Source of the DNA: Bacteroidales bacterium
GTDB lineage: Bacteria; Bacteroidota; Bacteroidia; Bacteroidales; ML635J-15
Assembly (NCBI GenBank): GCA_017617125.1
Contig: JAFZWY010000021.1
Span: forward strand, 1 to 45,539
DNA length: 45,539 bases
Reading direction: 5' to 3'
Below, piece after piece: positions 9,363-17,629 of this stretch (the stretch's first letter is position 1; every line of letters starts with the position of its first letter). The position numbers and the translations under genes are program-made. The notes below the pieces were generated by a model, which was given only the letters and a program-made list of their open reading frames with translations, did no database searches and was not told where the DNA came from.

Positions 9363-10457
9363 ATGATTATCGCTCTTGCCATAGTAACCATATTGTATTC
9401 GCTGCTGATTTTGGCGTTTTGCTATAATTGGCGCGATGAGGACAATATTGCTCCAAGCGTTCCTGTCGACAATGCACCGCTGGTAAGCGTAATCGTAGCT
9501 TTTCGCAACGAGGAAAAGAACCTACCAGCACTTATCGATAGTCTTATTGTACAAACATACAAAAAATGCGAGTTTATTCTGGTAAACGACCATAGCGACG
9601 ACGGTTCATTGTCGGTTGCAAAATCGTATGACGATTCACGTATAAAACTCATTGATGCTCCCAATGAGGTTGTGGGGAAGAAGGCTGCATTGAGGTTAGG
9701 TTACGAAAATTCGACTGGCGAAATATTGTATTTTACCGATGCCGACTGTATCGTGAAAAACAAATGCATCGAAACTCTTGTATCGCGGATGCGTGCTGAA
9801 AATTGTGCAATGATGTGCGGACCTGTGCGCTATTCCGATACAAAAGGATTTTTTAGCGGTCTTGTCCAATTGGAATTTCTTTCGCTTACTGGCAGCGGTG
9901 CGGCTGGCTTCTTTATGAACAAGCCATTTATGTGTAATGGCGCCAACTTTGCCGTCGAGCGTAAGATCTATGCCGAAGCCGACCTTAACACAAAATACTC
10001 GTCTGGCGACGATGTTTTCCTGCTGCACTATGCCGACAAAAAATATAAGGTAGGGTTCGCTCAGGTTGCCGATTGCATTGTCGAAACCAAAGCACCCGGA
10101 AACCTTGCCGAGTTTTTCGCTCAGAGGGTAAGGTGGGCATCGAAGGCTGGCGGATACAAGAATCCGTTTGCAATCTTTGTGTCGTCGATAGTTTTCCTCA
10201 TGGCCGTTGCCTTGTTGGTTTCGTTTGTCATGGGATGCATACAGCCGTTGTATTTCCTAGTGTTTGCCTGCCTGCTGTTTATGAAGAATGCCGTCGACAT
10301 GTATTTTATAGTATATGTGTTGCACTTCTATCGTTGCGGCAGATTGTGGTGGGCAACAATACCGCTTACTATAGTTCATCCGCTATATATTGTTTCGGTG
10401 GCACTTGCAGCGCTGGTGTATAAGCCGATGTGGAAGGGCAGAAAAATAAAAGCATAA
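9363..10457 (+). CDS. Membrane glycosyltransferase, family GT2
   Basis: 364 aa. TM helix 1 at residues 1-20 (MIIALAIVTILYSLLILAFC), then a GT-A domain: VSVIVAFRNEEKNLP (strand 1), FILVNDHSDDGS (nucleotide-binding aspartates), YFTDADC (DxD metal site), FMCNGANFAVER, SSGDDVFLL (acceptor/base region) and QRVRW, which matches the (Q/R)xxRW motif of processive family-2 enzymes. About three TM helices follow (from FAIFVSSIVFLMAVALLVSF to VSVALAALVY). It should transfer a sugar from a nucleotide donor at the inner face of the cytoplasmic membrane, for a lipid-linked or envelope glycan; the exact substrate cannot be read. It sits alone between two terminators and not in a polysaccharide cluster. Confidence 0.88.
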   Translation: MIIALAIVTILYSLLILAFCYNWRDEDNIAPSVPVDNAPLVSVIVAFRNEEKNLPALIDSLIVQTYKKCEFILVNDHSDDGSLSVAKSYDDSRIKLIDAPNEVVGKKAALRLGYENSTGEILYFTDADCIVKNKCIETLVSRMRAENCAMMCGPVRYSDTKGFFSGLVQLEFLSLTGSGAAGFFMNKPFMCNGANFAVERKIYAEADLNTKYSSGDDVFLLHYADKKYKVGFAQVADCIVETKAPGNLAEFFAQRVRWASKAGGYKNPFAIFVSSIVFLMAVALLVSFVMGCIQPLYFLVFACLLFMKNAVDMYFIVYVLHFYRCGRLWWATIPLTIVHPLYIVSVALAALVYKPMWKGRKIKA

Positions 10458-10462
10458 GGCAC

Positions 10463-10519
10463 AAAAAAACAGCGTTCGTCATCCTGAACTTGTTTCAGGA
10501 TCTGGAACGCTGTTTTTAT
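10463..10519. terminator. Bidirectional terminator with nested hairpin between convergent genes
   Basis: Outer stem AAAAACAGCGTTC (10465-10477) pairs perfectly with GAACGCTGTTTTT (10505-10517), giving T-tracts on both strands. Inside it lies a second hairpin, ATCCTGAA (10481-10488) with TTCAGGAT (10494-10501). It serves the convergent glycosyltransferase and prfA genes. From memory the inner element resembles a dispersed intergenic repeat seen in many genomes. Confidence 0.85.
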
Positions 10520-10533
10520 ATAACTACAATTAT

Positions 10534-11622
10534 TTATTCGTTGTTTGCTTCCTTAAGTCTTTCAGCGTTTTCGGCCATGATAAGTTGGTCGATAAGTTCC
10601 TGAATGTCACCGAGCATAAAGTTCTGCAGGTTGTACATCGTGTAGTTGATGCGGTGGTCGGTAACACGGCCTTGCGGGAAGTTGTAGGTACGGATTTTTG
10701 CCGAGCGGTCGCCGGTAGAAACCATGGTCTTACGCTTCTTTGAAATTTCGTCTAGATATTTCTGATATTCAAGGTCGTACAGACGGGTACGAAGTTCCTT
10801 CATTGCCGATTCGATGTTTTTCAGCTTCGACTTTTCGTCCTGGCAGGTAACCACGATACCTGTAGGAATATGGGTAAGACGAATTGCCGAGTAGGTGGTG
10901 TTAACCGACTGTCCGCCAGGTCCCGACGAGCAGAACTCATCACGCTTGATATCGGCCGGGTTAATCTTGATGTCGACTTCGTCGGCTTCGGGCAATACTG
11001 CCACCGATGCTGCCGATGTGTGTACGCGGCCCTGTGTTTCGGTCTGCGGAACGCGCTGTACGCGGTGAACTCCCGATTCGTACTTCAATATTCCGTAAAC
11101 GCCATGTCCGGTAACTGTGAAAACAACTTCCTTGTAGCCGCCAACTGTACCTTCGGTAGCACGGGTGATTTCGGTTTTCCAGCCCTTGGTTTCGCAGTAT
11201 TTCATGTACATGCGCATAAGTTCGCCTGCAAACAAGCTGGCTTCGTCGCCACCAGCACCGCCACGAATTTCCACGATGGCATTCTTCTCATCTTCCGGAT
11301 CTTTGGGGATAAGCAAAAGCTTAATCTTTTCTTCCAACGGGTCAATCTTGGCGCTAAGTTCGTCGATTTCCATCTTTGCCATCTCGCGCATTTCCTCGTC
11401 CTTCTCGGTAGAAAGTATCGACTTGGCATTGTCGATGTTGGAAATTATGTTGGTGTATTCGTCGTAAGCCTCGATTATAGGTTCAAGATCCTTGTATTCC
11501 TTGTTCAGTTTTACGTATTTGTCCATGTCGGACATTATCGACTGGTCGGTAAGCATTTTGCCTACTTCGATGAATCGAGCCTTTACGCCTTTGAGTTTTT
11601 CTAATATTAAGTTGTTTGCCAT
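10534..11622 (-). CDS. prfA: Peptide chain release factor 1
   Basis: 362 aa, the normal RF1 length. It recognises UAA/UAG stop codons in the ribosomal A site and triggers peptide release. The GGQ catalytic motif is in SSGPGGQSVNTT (GGQ 236-238). The codon-recognition tripeptide is PQT (192-194, in HRVQRVPQTETQGRVHTSA), a PxT form like PAT/PVT of RF1 and unlike the SPF of RF2. EIRGGAGGDEASLFAGEL (about 118-135) is the conserved stretch of domain 2. The ATG at 11622 gives the usual N-terminal alpha-domain start. It lies 71 nt downstream of purM on the same strand, with a palindromic element between them, so it is probably co-transcribed. Confidence 0.98.
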   Translation of the reverse strand: MANNLILEKLKGVKARFIEVGKMLTDQSIMSDMDKYVKLNKEYKDLEPIIEAYDEYTNIISNIDNAKSILSTEKDEEMREMAKMEIDELSAKIDPLEEKIKLLLIPKDPEDEKNAIVEIRGGAGGDEASLFAGELMRMYMKYCETKGWKTEITRATEGTVGGYKEVVFTVTGHGVYGILKYESGVHRVQRVPQTETQGRVHTSAASVAVLPEADEVDIKINPADIKRDEFCSSGPGGQSVNTTYSAIRLTHIPTGIVVTCQDEKSKLKNIESAMKELRTRLYDLEYQKYLDEISKKRKTMVSTGDRSAKIRTYNFPQGRVTDHRINYTMYNLQNFMLGDIQELIDQLIMAENAERLKEANNE

Positions 11623-11667
11623 AAATGAAAGTTTCTAAGTTTAAAAGTTTCTGAGTTTCTAAGTTTG

Positions 11668-11687
11668 GGACGATGCATGCATCGTCC
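11668..11687. repeat. 20-nt perfect palindrome (8+4+8), dispersed family copy 1
   Basis: GGACGATG-CATG-CATCGTCC, between purM and prfA. It is preceded by three imperfect copies of AGTTTCTAAGTTT (about 11630-11666). It has the same geometry as the elements at 31695-31714 and 37476-37495. Confidence 0.6.
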
Positions 11688-11693
11688 GTTAAA

Positions 11694-12863
11694 TTAATAA
11701 GTAAATTCTCCCTTGTCCGACTTGATTGTCAGTTTCTTGCCGTCGTATTTCTCGCAGTGACCGATAATCTTAGCATCGACGCCCAAGCTCTTGCTTATCG
11801 AGATTATTCCTTCTGCAATGCTTTCGGGTACATACAGTTCCATGCGGTGTCCCATGTTGAATACCTTGTACATTTCGCGCCAGTCGGTACCGCTTTGTTC
11901 CTGTATCAACTTGAACAGCAATGGAGTTTCGAACATATTGTCCTTCACTACATGCAGGTTGTCAACGAAGTTGAGAATCTTGGTCTGAGCGCCGCCGCTG
12001 CAATGTATAATACCGTTAATCTGTGATCTGTAATGGTTCAAGATTTCGCGGATTACTGGAGCGTATGTGCGGGTAGGTGAGAGAACCAGTTTTCCTGCAT
12101 CGCTGTATGGGTCTTCGAGTTTGTCGGTAAGGCGGCACTTGCCCGAATATACAAGATCCTGAGGTATGCCGTTGTCGTAGCTTTCGGGATACTTTTCTGC
12201 AAGGTATTTTGCAAATACGTCGTGGCGGGCAGATGTCAATCCGTTGCTACCCATACCGCCGTTGTAGAAGGTTTCGTATTTTGCCTGTCCGTACGATGCA
12301 AGACCTACGATTACATTTCCGTCACCGATTTTTTCGTTGGTTATCAAGTCGCTACGTTTCATGCGGCAGGTTACTGTGGAATCAACGATTACCGTTCTTA
12401 CAAGGTCGCCGACATCGGCGGTTTCGCCACCGGTAAGCACAATGTTTACACCAAATTGGCGCATTGTGTCGCAAAATTCCTGAGTGCCGTTGATTATTGC
12501 CGAGATAACTTCGCCAGGAATGAGTCTCTTGTTGCGTCCTATGGTTGACGACAGCAAAATATTGTCGGTTGCACCTACGCAGAGCAAGTCGTCGGTGTTC
12601 ATCACGATAGCATCTATGGCAATACCTTTCCATACCGAAAGGTCGCCAGTCTCGCGCCAGTACATGTAGGCGAGCGACGACTTTGTGCCGGCACCGTCGG
12701 CATGCATTATGTTGCAGTATTCATCGTCACCGCAGAGAATATCGGGTATTATCTTGCAGAACGACTTGGGATACAAGCCTTTATCAATGTTTTTTATTGC
12801 ATTGTGGACATCTTCCTTCGAGGCCGAAACACCCCTTTGATTGTATCTGAAATTATCGGGCAT
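11694..12863 (-). CDS. purM: Phosphoribosylformylglycinamidine cyclo-ligase (AIR synthase)
   Basis: 389 aa. It catalyses the ATP-dependent closure of FGAM to aminoimidazole ribotide, step 5 of purine synthesis. Signatures: YNQRGVSASKEDVHNAI at the start, HADGAGTKSSLAY (ATP/phosphate loop), GIAIDAIVMNTDDLLCVGA (the MNxxDxxxxGA motif of the AIRS fold) and VLTGGETADVGDLVRT (GGETAxM/V motif). The protein is somewhat longer than the E. coli enzyme, as is usual in Bacteroidota. I chose the ATG at 12863 (MPDNFRYNQRG); an upstream TTG at 12887 would sit inside the promoter box. Likely first gene of a purM-prfA unit. Confidence 0.95.
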   Translation of the reverse strand: MPDNFRYNQRGVSASKEDVHNAIKNIDKGLYPKSFCKIIPDILCGDDEYCNIMHADGAGTKSSLAYMYWRETGDLSVWKGIAIDAIVMNTDDLLCVGATDNILLSSTIGRNKRLIPGEVISAIINGTQEFCDTMRQFGVNIVLTGGETADVGDLVRTVIVDSTVTCRMKRSDLITNEKIGDGNVIVGLASYGQAKYETFYNGGMGSNGLTSARHDVFAKYLAEKYPESYDNGIPQDLVYSGKCRLTDKLEDPYSDAGKLVLSPTRTYAPVIREILNHYRSQINGIIHCSGGAQTKILNFVDNLHVVKDNMFETPLLFKLIQEQSGTDWREMYKVFNMGHRMELYVPESIAEGIISISKSLGVDAKIIGHCEKYDGKKLTIKSDKGEFTY

Positions 12864-12884
12864 AACCTTTTTGTTTTGAGGTTG

Positions 12885-12892
12885 CAAAATTA
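12885..12892 (-). promoter_or_regulatory. -7 box of purM promoter
   Basis: TAATTTTG on the minus strand fits TAnnTTTG and lies 21 nt before the purM ATG. The expected -33 position reads TTC rather than TTG. Confidence 0.5.
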
Positions 12893-12976
12893 GATAAAAT
12901 TTTTGATTCGTGAAATATGGATAAGGTAGATTCCTAAATCCAAATTATTGCATTAAATTCGCGCAAAATTTCACAG

Positions 12977-14926
12977 ATGGTATCAATCGACAACATAACC
13001 ATTCGTTTCGGAGGCTTCGAGTTGTTCTCCAACATCGGTTTTATGATAAACCGTCGCGACCGCATAGGTCTTGTCGGCAAAAACGGAGCTGGTAAGTCAA
13101 CTTTGTTGAAAGTGATTTGCGGAATGGTGGTGCCAACCGAAGGAAGCGTGTCGAAGCCGTCGGGAATAAGCATTGGATATTTGCCTCAGCAAATGAATCT
13201 TGCATCGACCCACAACACCGTGATGGAGGAGACCAAAAAGGCTTTCGATTCCATTTCGGAAATCCAGGCCGAGATTGACCGACTTGCCGCCGAATTGGAG
13301 ACCAGAACCGACTATACTTCCGAATCGTACATAAAAGCCGCCGAAAATCTGGCTCATCTCAACGAGCATCTGCAGATTGTCGGTGTAAACAACATGGAGT
13401 CCGAAATAGAAAGGATTCTGAAGGGTCTCGGCTTTTTGCGTAGCGACTTCAACCGTAAGATTTCGGAGTTCAGCGGAGGCTGGCGCATGAGGGTGGAACT
13501 TGCTAAGATTCTGCTTCAAAGTCCCGACTTAATACTACTCGATGAGCCTACCAACCATCTTGATATTGAGTCAATTCAGTGGCTCGAAGATTTTTTGCAG
13601 GCCTACAAGGGTGCAGTGTTGCTCATTTCGCACGACCGTGCTTTCCTTGATAATGTCACCACGCGTACCATCGAGATAAATTTGGGCAAGTTGTACGACT
13701 ACAAGGTGTCGTATTCAAAGTTCAAAGTGTTGCAGCAGGAACGCTTGCAACAGCAACTTGCCGCCTACGAAAACCAGCAGAAACTGATAAAGGACACCGA
13801 AGAATTTATCGAGCGTTTCCGTTACAAGGCAACCAAGTCCAATCAGGTTCAGTCGCGTATAAAACAACTCGAAAAGCTGGATATTATCGAAGTCGATGAC
13901 CTCGACAATGCCGCAATGCACATAAAGTTTGCCCCGGCACCGCGTTCGGGCGACATTGTTGTCGAAACCAAAGAACTTAGCAAAAGCTATGGCGACAACC
14001 TTATCCTCGATAAGATTGACCTTGTGATTGAGCGTGGCGAAAAGGTTGCTTTCGTCGGACGAAACGGCGAGGGCAAGACTACACTGTCGAAAATCATTGT
14101 CGGCGAAACCGAATATACAGGCGAATTGAAAATAGGACATAATATCAACATCGGCTATTTTGCTCAAAATCAAGATGAACTCCTTGACCCTGAACTCACA
14201 GTGTTTGACACACTCGACCGCATTGCCGTTGGCGATATTCGCACTAAGATCAGAGATATTCTCGGAGCATTCCTGTTTTCGGGCGAGGATATCGATAAGA
14301 AGGTTAAGGTTTTGTCGGGAGGCGAACATTCGCGACTGTCTCTTGCAAAATTGCTTTTGCAGCCATACAACCTGCTTGTTCTCGATGAGCCTACCAACCA
14401 CCTTGACATTCGTTCCAAGGACATTCTTAAGCAGGCTCTTCAGAATTATGACGGTACATTGATAATAGTTTCGCACGACAGGTATTTCCTTGACGGACTT
14501 GTATCGAAGGTTTATGAATTCAAAAACAAGAAGATACGTTTGCATGTCGGTGGCATATACGATTTCTTGCGCAACAAGAAAATCGAGGATATGCGCGAGA
14601 TTGAAATAAAAGACCGCAAGCTTGCCGAGGTAAAGTCGGAAATGCCGATGTCGGACAACAAGCAGCGTTACTTGGAAAACAAGGAGCTCAACAAGCGTCG
14701 TCGTGCTATACAAAACCGAATCGACAAGGCCGAAGCCGAAATCGAAAGGCTCGAATCGGAAATTGCTGGTCTTAACGAGCTTATGTCGAATCCTGCAATC
14801 GAGCAGCAGAAACTTGAGACTGCCTACAAGATGTCAGCCAAGCTCAACGAGGAACTCGAACAGCAGATGAGCGTGTGGGAGGAGGCAAGTATGGAGATGG
14901 AGGAGTTTGAAAAGGGCACAAAATAA
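12977..14926 (+). CDS. ABC-F family ATPase (ribosome-associated, Uup/EttA-like)
   Basis: 649 aa, two ATP-binding cassettes and no TM domain. Cassette 1: Walker A GKNGAGKS (34-41), signature FSGGWRMRVELA (about 164), Walker B LILLDEPTNHLD. Cassette 2: Walker A GRNGEGKT (about 361), signature LSGGEHSRLSLA (about 446), Walker B LLVLDEPTNHLD. Between them is the helical P-site interaction linker (LQQERLQQQLAAYENQQKLI ... RFRYKATKSNQVQSRIKQLE). A charged C-terminal coiled coil (LNKRRRAIQNRIDKAEAEIE...) resembles that of Uup-type members. The family acts on the ribosome in translation or ribosome rescue; some members give antibiotic resistance, but nothing here points to resistance. It is divergent from purM and ends 11 nt from the end of hepT on the other strand. 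Confidence 0.93.
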   Translation: MVSIDNITIRFGGFELFSNIGFMINRRDRIGLVGKNGAGKSTLLKVICGMVVPTEGSVSKPSGISIGYLPQQMNLASTHNTVMEETKKAFDSISEIQAEIDRLAAELETRTDYTSESYIKAAENLAHLNEHLQIVGVNNMESEIERILKGLGFLRSDFNRKISEFSGGWRMRVELAKILLQSPDLILLDEPTNHLDIESIQWLEDFLQAYKGAVLLISHDRAFLDNVTTRTIEINLGKLYDYKVSYSKFKVLQQERLQQQLAAYENQQKLIKDTEEFIERFRYKATKSNQVQSRIKQLEKLDIIEVDDLDNAAMHIKFAPAPRSGDIVVETKELSKSYGDNLILDKIDLVIERGEKVAFVGRNGEGKTTLSKIIVGETEYTGELKIGHNINIGYFAQNQDELLDPELTVFDTLDRIAVGDIRTKIRDILGAFLFSGEDIDKKVKVLSGGEHSRLSLAKLLLQPYNLLVLDEPTNHLDIRSKDILKQALQNYDGTLIIVSHDRYFLDGLVSKVYEFKNKKIRLHVGGIYDFLRNKKIEDMREIEIKDRKLAEVKSEMPMSDNKQRYLENKELNKRRRAIQNRIDKAEAEIERLESEIAGLNELMSNPAIEQQKLETAYKMSAKLNEELEQQMSVWEEASMEMEEFEKGTK

Positions 14927-14937
14927 GAACAATCCTA

Positions 14938-15294
14938 TTATTGAGCAACGTTCATTTCCTCAATATAAGCCGTAATGTTGTTCTTTAGGATGTGAAGGTC
15001 ATTTTCTATTACAGACATCACTTCATTTTTGTCCACCATATTATATCCGTGAACAATGAAATTGCGCATAGCTATTATTTCTCGCCATGGAGTTAATGGA
15101 TGTTCGTTGCGAAAATCATTTGTCAGCATATTAGCAGCTTCTCCAATAACTACAAGTTGATATACAATTGCATAATAGCACATCTTATCTTGACATATCT
15201 GCTCAAAAGTCTTATTTTCAGCAAACTCAAAAATATTGTTTATACTTTCAAGGATATGCTCAAGTCGTCCTTTGTCTTTAATTGGTTCTCTCAT
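14938..15294 (-). CDS. hepT: HepT-like HEPN ribonuclease toxin
   Basis: 118 aa. All-helical HEPN-domain protein with the RX4HXY catalytic motif as R77-N-F-I-V-H82-G-Y84. In the characterised MntA-HepT (type VII) systems the toxin is an RNase and is silenced when the partner nucleotidyltransferase AMPylates the motif tyrosine. I chose the ATG at 15294 (MREPIKDKGR): the open frame extends further to 15333, but that part lies inside mntA and does not look like the family. The start codon lies within the last codons of mntA (17-nt overlap), the usual coupling of antitoxin first, toxin second. It is convergent with the ABC-F gene. Confidence 0.88.
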   Translation of the reverse strand: MREPIKDKGRLEHILESINNIFEFAENKTFEQICQDKMCYYAIVYQLVVIGEAANMLTNDFRNEHPLTPWREIIAMRNFIVHGYNMVDKNEVMSVIENDLHILKNNITAYIEEMNVAQ

Positions 15295-15580
15295 AAATAA
15301 GAATTTTATCCTTTTCGGCAGTTTCCTGAGCAAAAGGAAGTAGTGTGCCTTCTGTAATTAGGTCAACTTTTTTGCCTAATAAATCCTCCAAATCAAGAGC
15401 TATTTTAATGTGTTTCAGCAAACTTATGCTTTTGCCGCCATCTTGATCGAATACTACTAAAATATCAATATCGCTGTCGTCGGTTTCCTCGCCACGGGCA
15501 TACGAACCGAATAACCAAGCCTTCTGTATCGGCTGGGTTGCGAAATAACTGCTTATTGTATTTCTTAATTTTGCATCCAC
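15278..15580 (-). CDS. mntA: MntA-like minimal nucleotidyltransferase antitoxin (GTG start)
   Basis: 100 aa from a GTG at 15580. The nucleotidyltransferase signature is FGSYARG (residues 24-30) followed by DDSDIDILVVF (Asp37 and Asp39) with a third acidic residue in KKVDLI (Asp73), i.e. GSxxRG-xn-DxD plus the third metal ligand. Known MntA antitoxins use ATP to AMPylate the HEPN toxin. The first in-frame ATG lies at 15646, upstream of the promoter box at 15604-15597, and the extra residues (FFFICWIHLFYYL) are not family-like; the GTG places VDAKLRNTISSYF at the start, as expected. It overlaps hepT by 17 nt. Confidence 0.87.
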   Translation of the reverse strand: MDAKLRNTISSYFATQPIQKAWLFGSYARGEETDDSDIDILVVFDQDGGKSISLLKHIKIALDLEDLLGKKVDLITEGTLLPFAQETAEKDKILIYERTN

Positions 15581-15596
15581 AACAAGATATTTTTGG

Positions 15597-15626
15597 CAAA
15601 GATAATAAAAAAGGTGAATCCAACAA
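15597..15626 (-). promoter_or_regulatory. Promoter of mntA-hepT
   Basis: On the minus strand TTG (15626-15624), 19 nt, TATCTTTG (15604-15597): a full match to the Bacteroidetes consensus. It lies 16 nt before the GTG start and therefore decides the start choice of mntA. Confidence 0.7.
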
Positions 15627-15674
15627 ATAAAAAAGAAATTCCTCAATTTTTACCATAGCTAACAATTTTTTATG

Positions 15675-15682
15675 TAAGTTTG
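15675..15682 (+). promoter_or_regulatory. Possible -7 box of the flippase/phosphatase operon
   Basis: TAAGTTTG fits TAnnTTTG but ends only 4 nt before the ATG at 15687, so the mRNA would be leaderless or nearly so. No -33 TTG at the right distance. Confidence 0.35.
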
Positions 15683-15686
15683 CATT

Positions 15687-16172
15687 ATGAAGACTTCGAA
15701 GGTAAAACTGGACTATATGCCAAGCGTCAACTTCCAGATCGTGGGGTTGGCGTCGTCGGAAATTGACTACAAGCTGGCGTATGGACTTACACGAGGCTTC
15801 GATACCGATTTTTACCTATTGCCCGAAATTGTTGTCGAAAAGGAACAGCCGGAAACTGCTACCTTATTCGACTTTGGTGCAAATGCAACTCCAAGCTATT
15901 ATTCGGTTTACGGAAATTCTGACTCCGGATGCCGCAATTCAGAGTTGCTTCTGATATCGAACAAATGCGGAGCATCGTTTTTAGTTGACGAATTCCGTAG
16001 TTTCGACTATCTTTTCATCGTGCGCGACGATAGTTCCCTTGATAGTGACGATGCCTTGAATACATTGCGTGGCATATCGGGAATTTCGGGTGCATATCTT
16101 ATGCCGTTTGATAAAATAAAATCGAAAAAAACAATCTACGATTTATGGGACTCATTGCAAAACAGACAATAA
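15687..16172 (+). CDS. IPExxxVDY-like small protein
   Basis: 161 aa, cytoplasmic, no signal peptide. The layout resembles the Bacteroidota IPExxxVDY family: KLDYMPSVNFQIVGLASSEI then DYKLAYGLTR near the N-terminus, a middle stretch YYSVYG ... ELLLISNKCGASFLV, and FRSFDYLFIV in the place of the family's 'IPExxxVDYFLII' strand. The namesake motif itself is degenerate here, so the assignment is by overall pattern only. The molecular function of the family is unknown. The 3' end overlaps the flippase gene by 28 nt, so translation is probably coupled. Confidence 0.6.
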   Translation: MKTSKVKLDYMPSVNFQIVGLASSEIDYKLAYGLTRGFDTDFYLLPEIVVEKEQPETATLFDFGANATPSYYSVYGNSDSGCRNSELLLISNKCGASFLVDEFRSFDYLFIVRDDSSLDSDDALNTLRGISGISGAYLMPFDKIKSKKTIYDLWDSLQNRQ

Positions 16173-17629
16173 AGGGTTCGATTTATTCCTACCTCGGAGC
16201 GTTCATAGGTTTTGTGAATGTGGCCCTGCTTATGCCGCAGATTTTCACCACCGACGAGATAGGTCTTACCAACTTGCTTATTGCCCTGTCGTCGATTGTG
16301 GGACAGTTCGGTTGTTTTGGCTTTACCAATGTGATAGTCAGGTTTTTCCCATACTTCCGCAACCCCGAGAAAGGTCACAACGGCTTTCCGTTCCTGATTG
16401 TCGCGGTGGGAATATTCGGCTCGCTGGTATGCACCGCAGGCTACTTTGGTGCACGCGACTACCTTGTGGCACAAAACCTTGAGAAGTCGAAACTCTTTGC
16501 CGACTATGTTTTCCTGCTTCTGCCACTTATTTACATAACCATATTCTACCTGCTGAGCGATGTTTACAACCGAATGTTCTACAATTCGTCGTTCGGGTTG
16601 TTTGTCAAGGAGTTCCTTTTGCGCATACTTAATCTTATCGGCATCGGATTGTTCTATTTCGGTGTGCTCGACTTCAACGGATTTATAATCTATTATGTTG
16701 CCGCATACGGAGTTCCAACTGTTTTGTTGCTGATTTTGCTCATTGTGCAGGGAAATATGTCGCTGAAGCCGTCGAAGAAGCTGCTTACTCGTGAATTTGT
16801 GAGAGCAATGTGCTCGGTGGCGTTCTTTGGAGTGATTTCCAGTTTCAGCGGAGTGTTTGTAAACCAGATCGACCGTTATTTCATAAACCATTACTGCGAC
16901 CTAAGTGCCACAGGTGTTTATTCCATCGCTTTCTATTTCGGCTCGATGATATTGTTGCCGGGGCGGTCGATAATAAGGATTTCGAGTACGGTGATTTCGG
17001 AGTCGTTCAAGAGTGGTGACGACGACATGGTGCTGAAAGTATATCGCAAGTGCACAACCAACATGCTGATTATAGGCGTAATACTGTTTGTGTTGGTGTG
17101 GGGCAACATCGGCAACATTTTGAAAATGCTTCCACCCGAGTATGCCGACGGACGGTTGGTAATTCTTTTCATTGCCATTTCACACCTCATACAGATGGCG
17201 GCAAGCGTGAGCGGCGAGATTATTCAGTACAGCAAATATTACCGTTATCATACGCTTATTATGTTGATGCTCATCGGGTTGATATTTGGATTCAATGTGT
17301 GGCTGTTGCCAATTTATGGCATTACAGGCGCAGCTGTTGCATCAATGCTTTCGTTCTTGGTGTATTCGGTGGTGAGGATAGCCTTTGTAAAACTGAAGTT
17401 TGGTTTTAATCCGTTCTGTCTTAAGCATTTGCTAGTGTTGCTTTTCGGTGCGGTGTCTTATATTTTGGCTTGGCTAATTCCTGAAATCGGCAACCTTATT
17501 GTTGACCTTGCTGTGCGTTCGGCTGTTATTTGCATAGTTTTCATCGTGCCGGCTTTGTATTTCAACCTGTCGGAAGATATGACTGCCATGTATAAGAGGG
17601 TAGTCGGTAAAGTTTTCAGAAGGAAATAA
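16145..17629 (+). CDS. Polysaccharide/lipid flippase (Wzx / MATE-like, MOP superfamily)
   Basis: 494 aa, about 14 TM helices. It starts MGLIAKQTIKGSIYSYLGAF, typical of polysaccharide export flippases (helix 1 preceded by an 'IAKxTIxGSIxSY' stretch). Conserved-type features include IFTTDEIGLTNLL after helix 1, FVNQIDRYFI in the middle, and YGITGAAVASMLSFLVYS near the end, the last being usual for MATE-like members. It should move a lipid-linked sugar or similar amphiphile across the cytoplasmic membrane. No glycosyltransferases lie next to it, so the substrate is open. It is in one operon with the upstream small protein (28-nt overlap) and the downstream phosphatase (TAATG, 1-nt overlap). Confidence 0.88.
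   Translation: MGLIAKQTIKGSIYSYLGAFIGFVNVALLMPQIFTTDEIGLTNLLIALSSIVGQFGCFGFTNVIVRFFPYFRNPEKGHNGFPFLIVAVGIFGSLVCTAGYFGARDYLVAQNLEKSKLFADYVFLLLPLIYITIFYLLSDVYNRMFYNSSFGLFVKEFLLRILNLIGIGLFYFGVLDFNGFIIYYVAAYGVPTVLLLILLIVQGNMSLKPSKKLLTREFVRAMCSVAFFGVISSFSGVFVNQIDRYFINHYCDLSATGVYSIAFYFGSMILLPGRSIIRISSTVISESFKSGDDDMVLKVYRKCTTNMLIIGVILFVLVWGNIGNILKMLPPEYADGRLVILFIAISHLIQMAASVSGEIIQYSKYYRYHTLIMLMLIGLIFGFNVWLLPIYGITGAAVASMLSFLVYSVVRIAFVKLKFGFNPFCLKHLLVLLFGAVSYILAWLIPEIGNLIVDLAVRSAVICIVFIVPALYFNLSEDMTAMYKRVVGKVFRRK

Noticed and set aside
10870..11604. 244-codon plus-strand ORF opposite prfA
   Set aside because: Shadow of prfA, which has an intact GGQ motif on the other strand.
10534..11622. Release factor 2 instead of 1
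   Set aside because: The codon-recognition tripeptide is PQT (PxT type), not SPF, and there is no in-frame programmed frameshift site.
13715..14713. 332-codon minus-strand ORF opposite the ABC-F gene
   Set aside because: Antisense shadow of a well-supported ABC-F frame with intact motifs; no signal or domain of its own.
15581..15646. Upstream extension of mntA to the ATG at 15646
   Set aside because: The promoter box lies inside this stretch and the added residues do not resemble MntA proteins.
16136..16891. 251-codon minus-strand ORF opposite the flippase
   Set aside because: Highly charged (Glu/His/Lys/Gln) shadow of a hydrophobic membrane protein, a common artefact.
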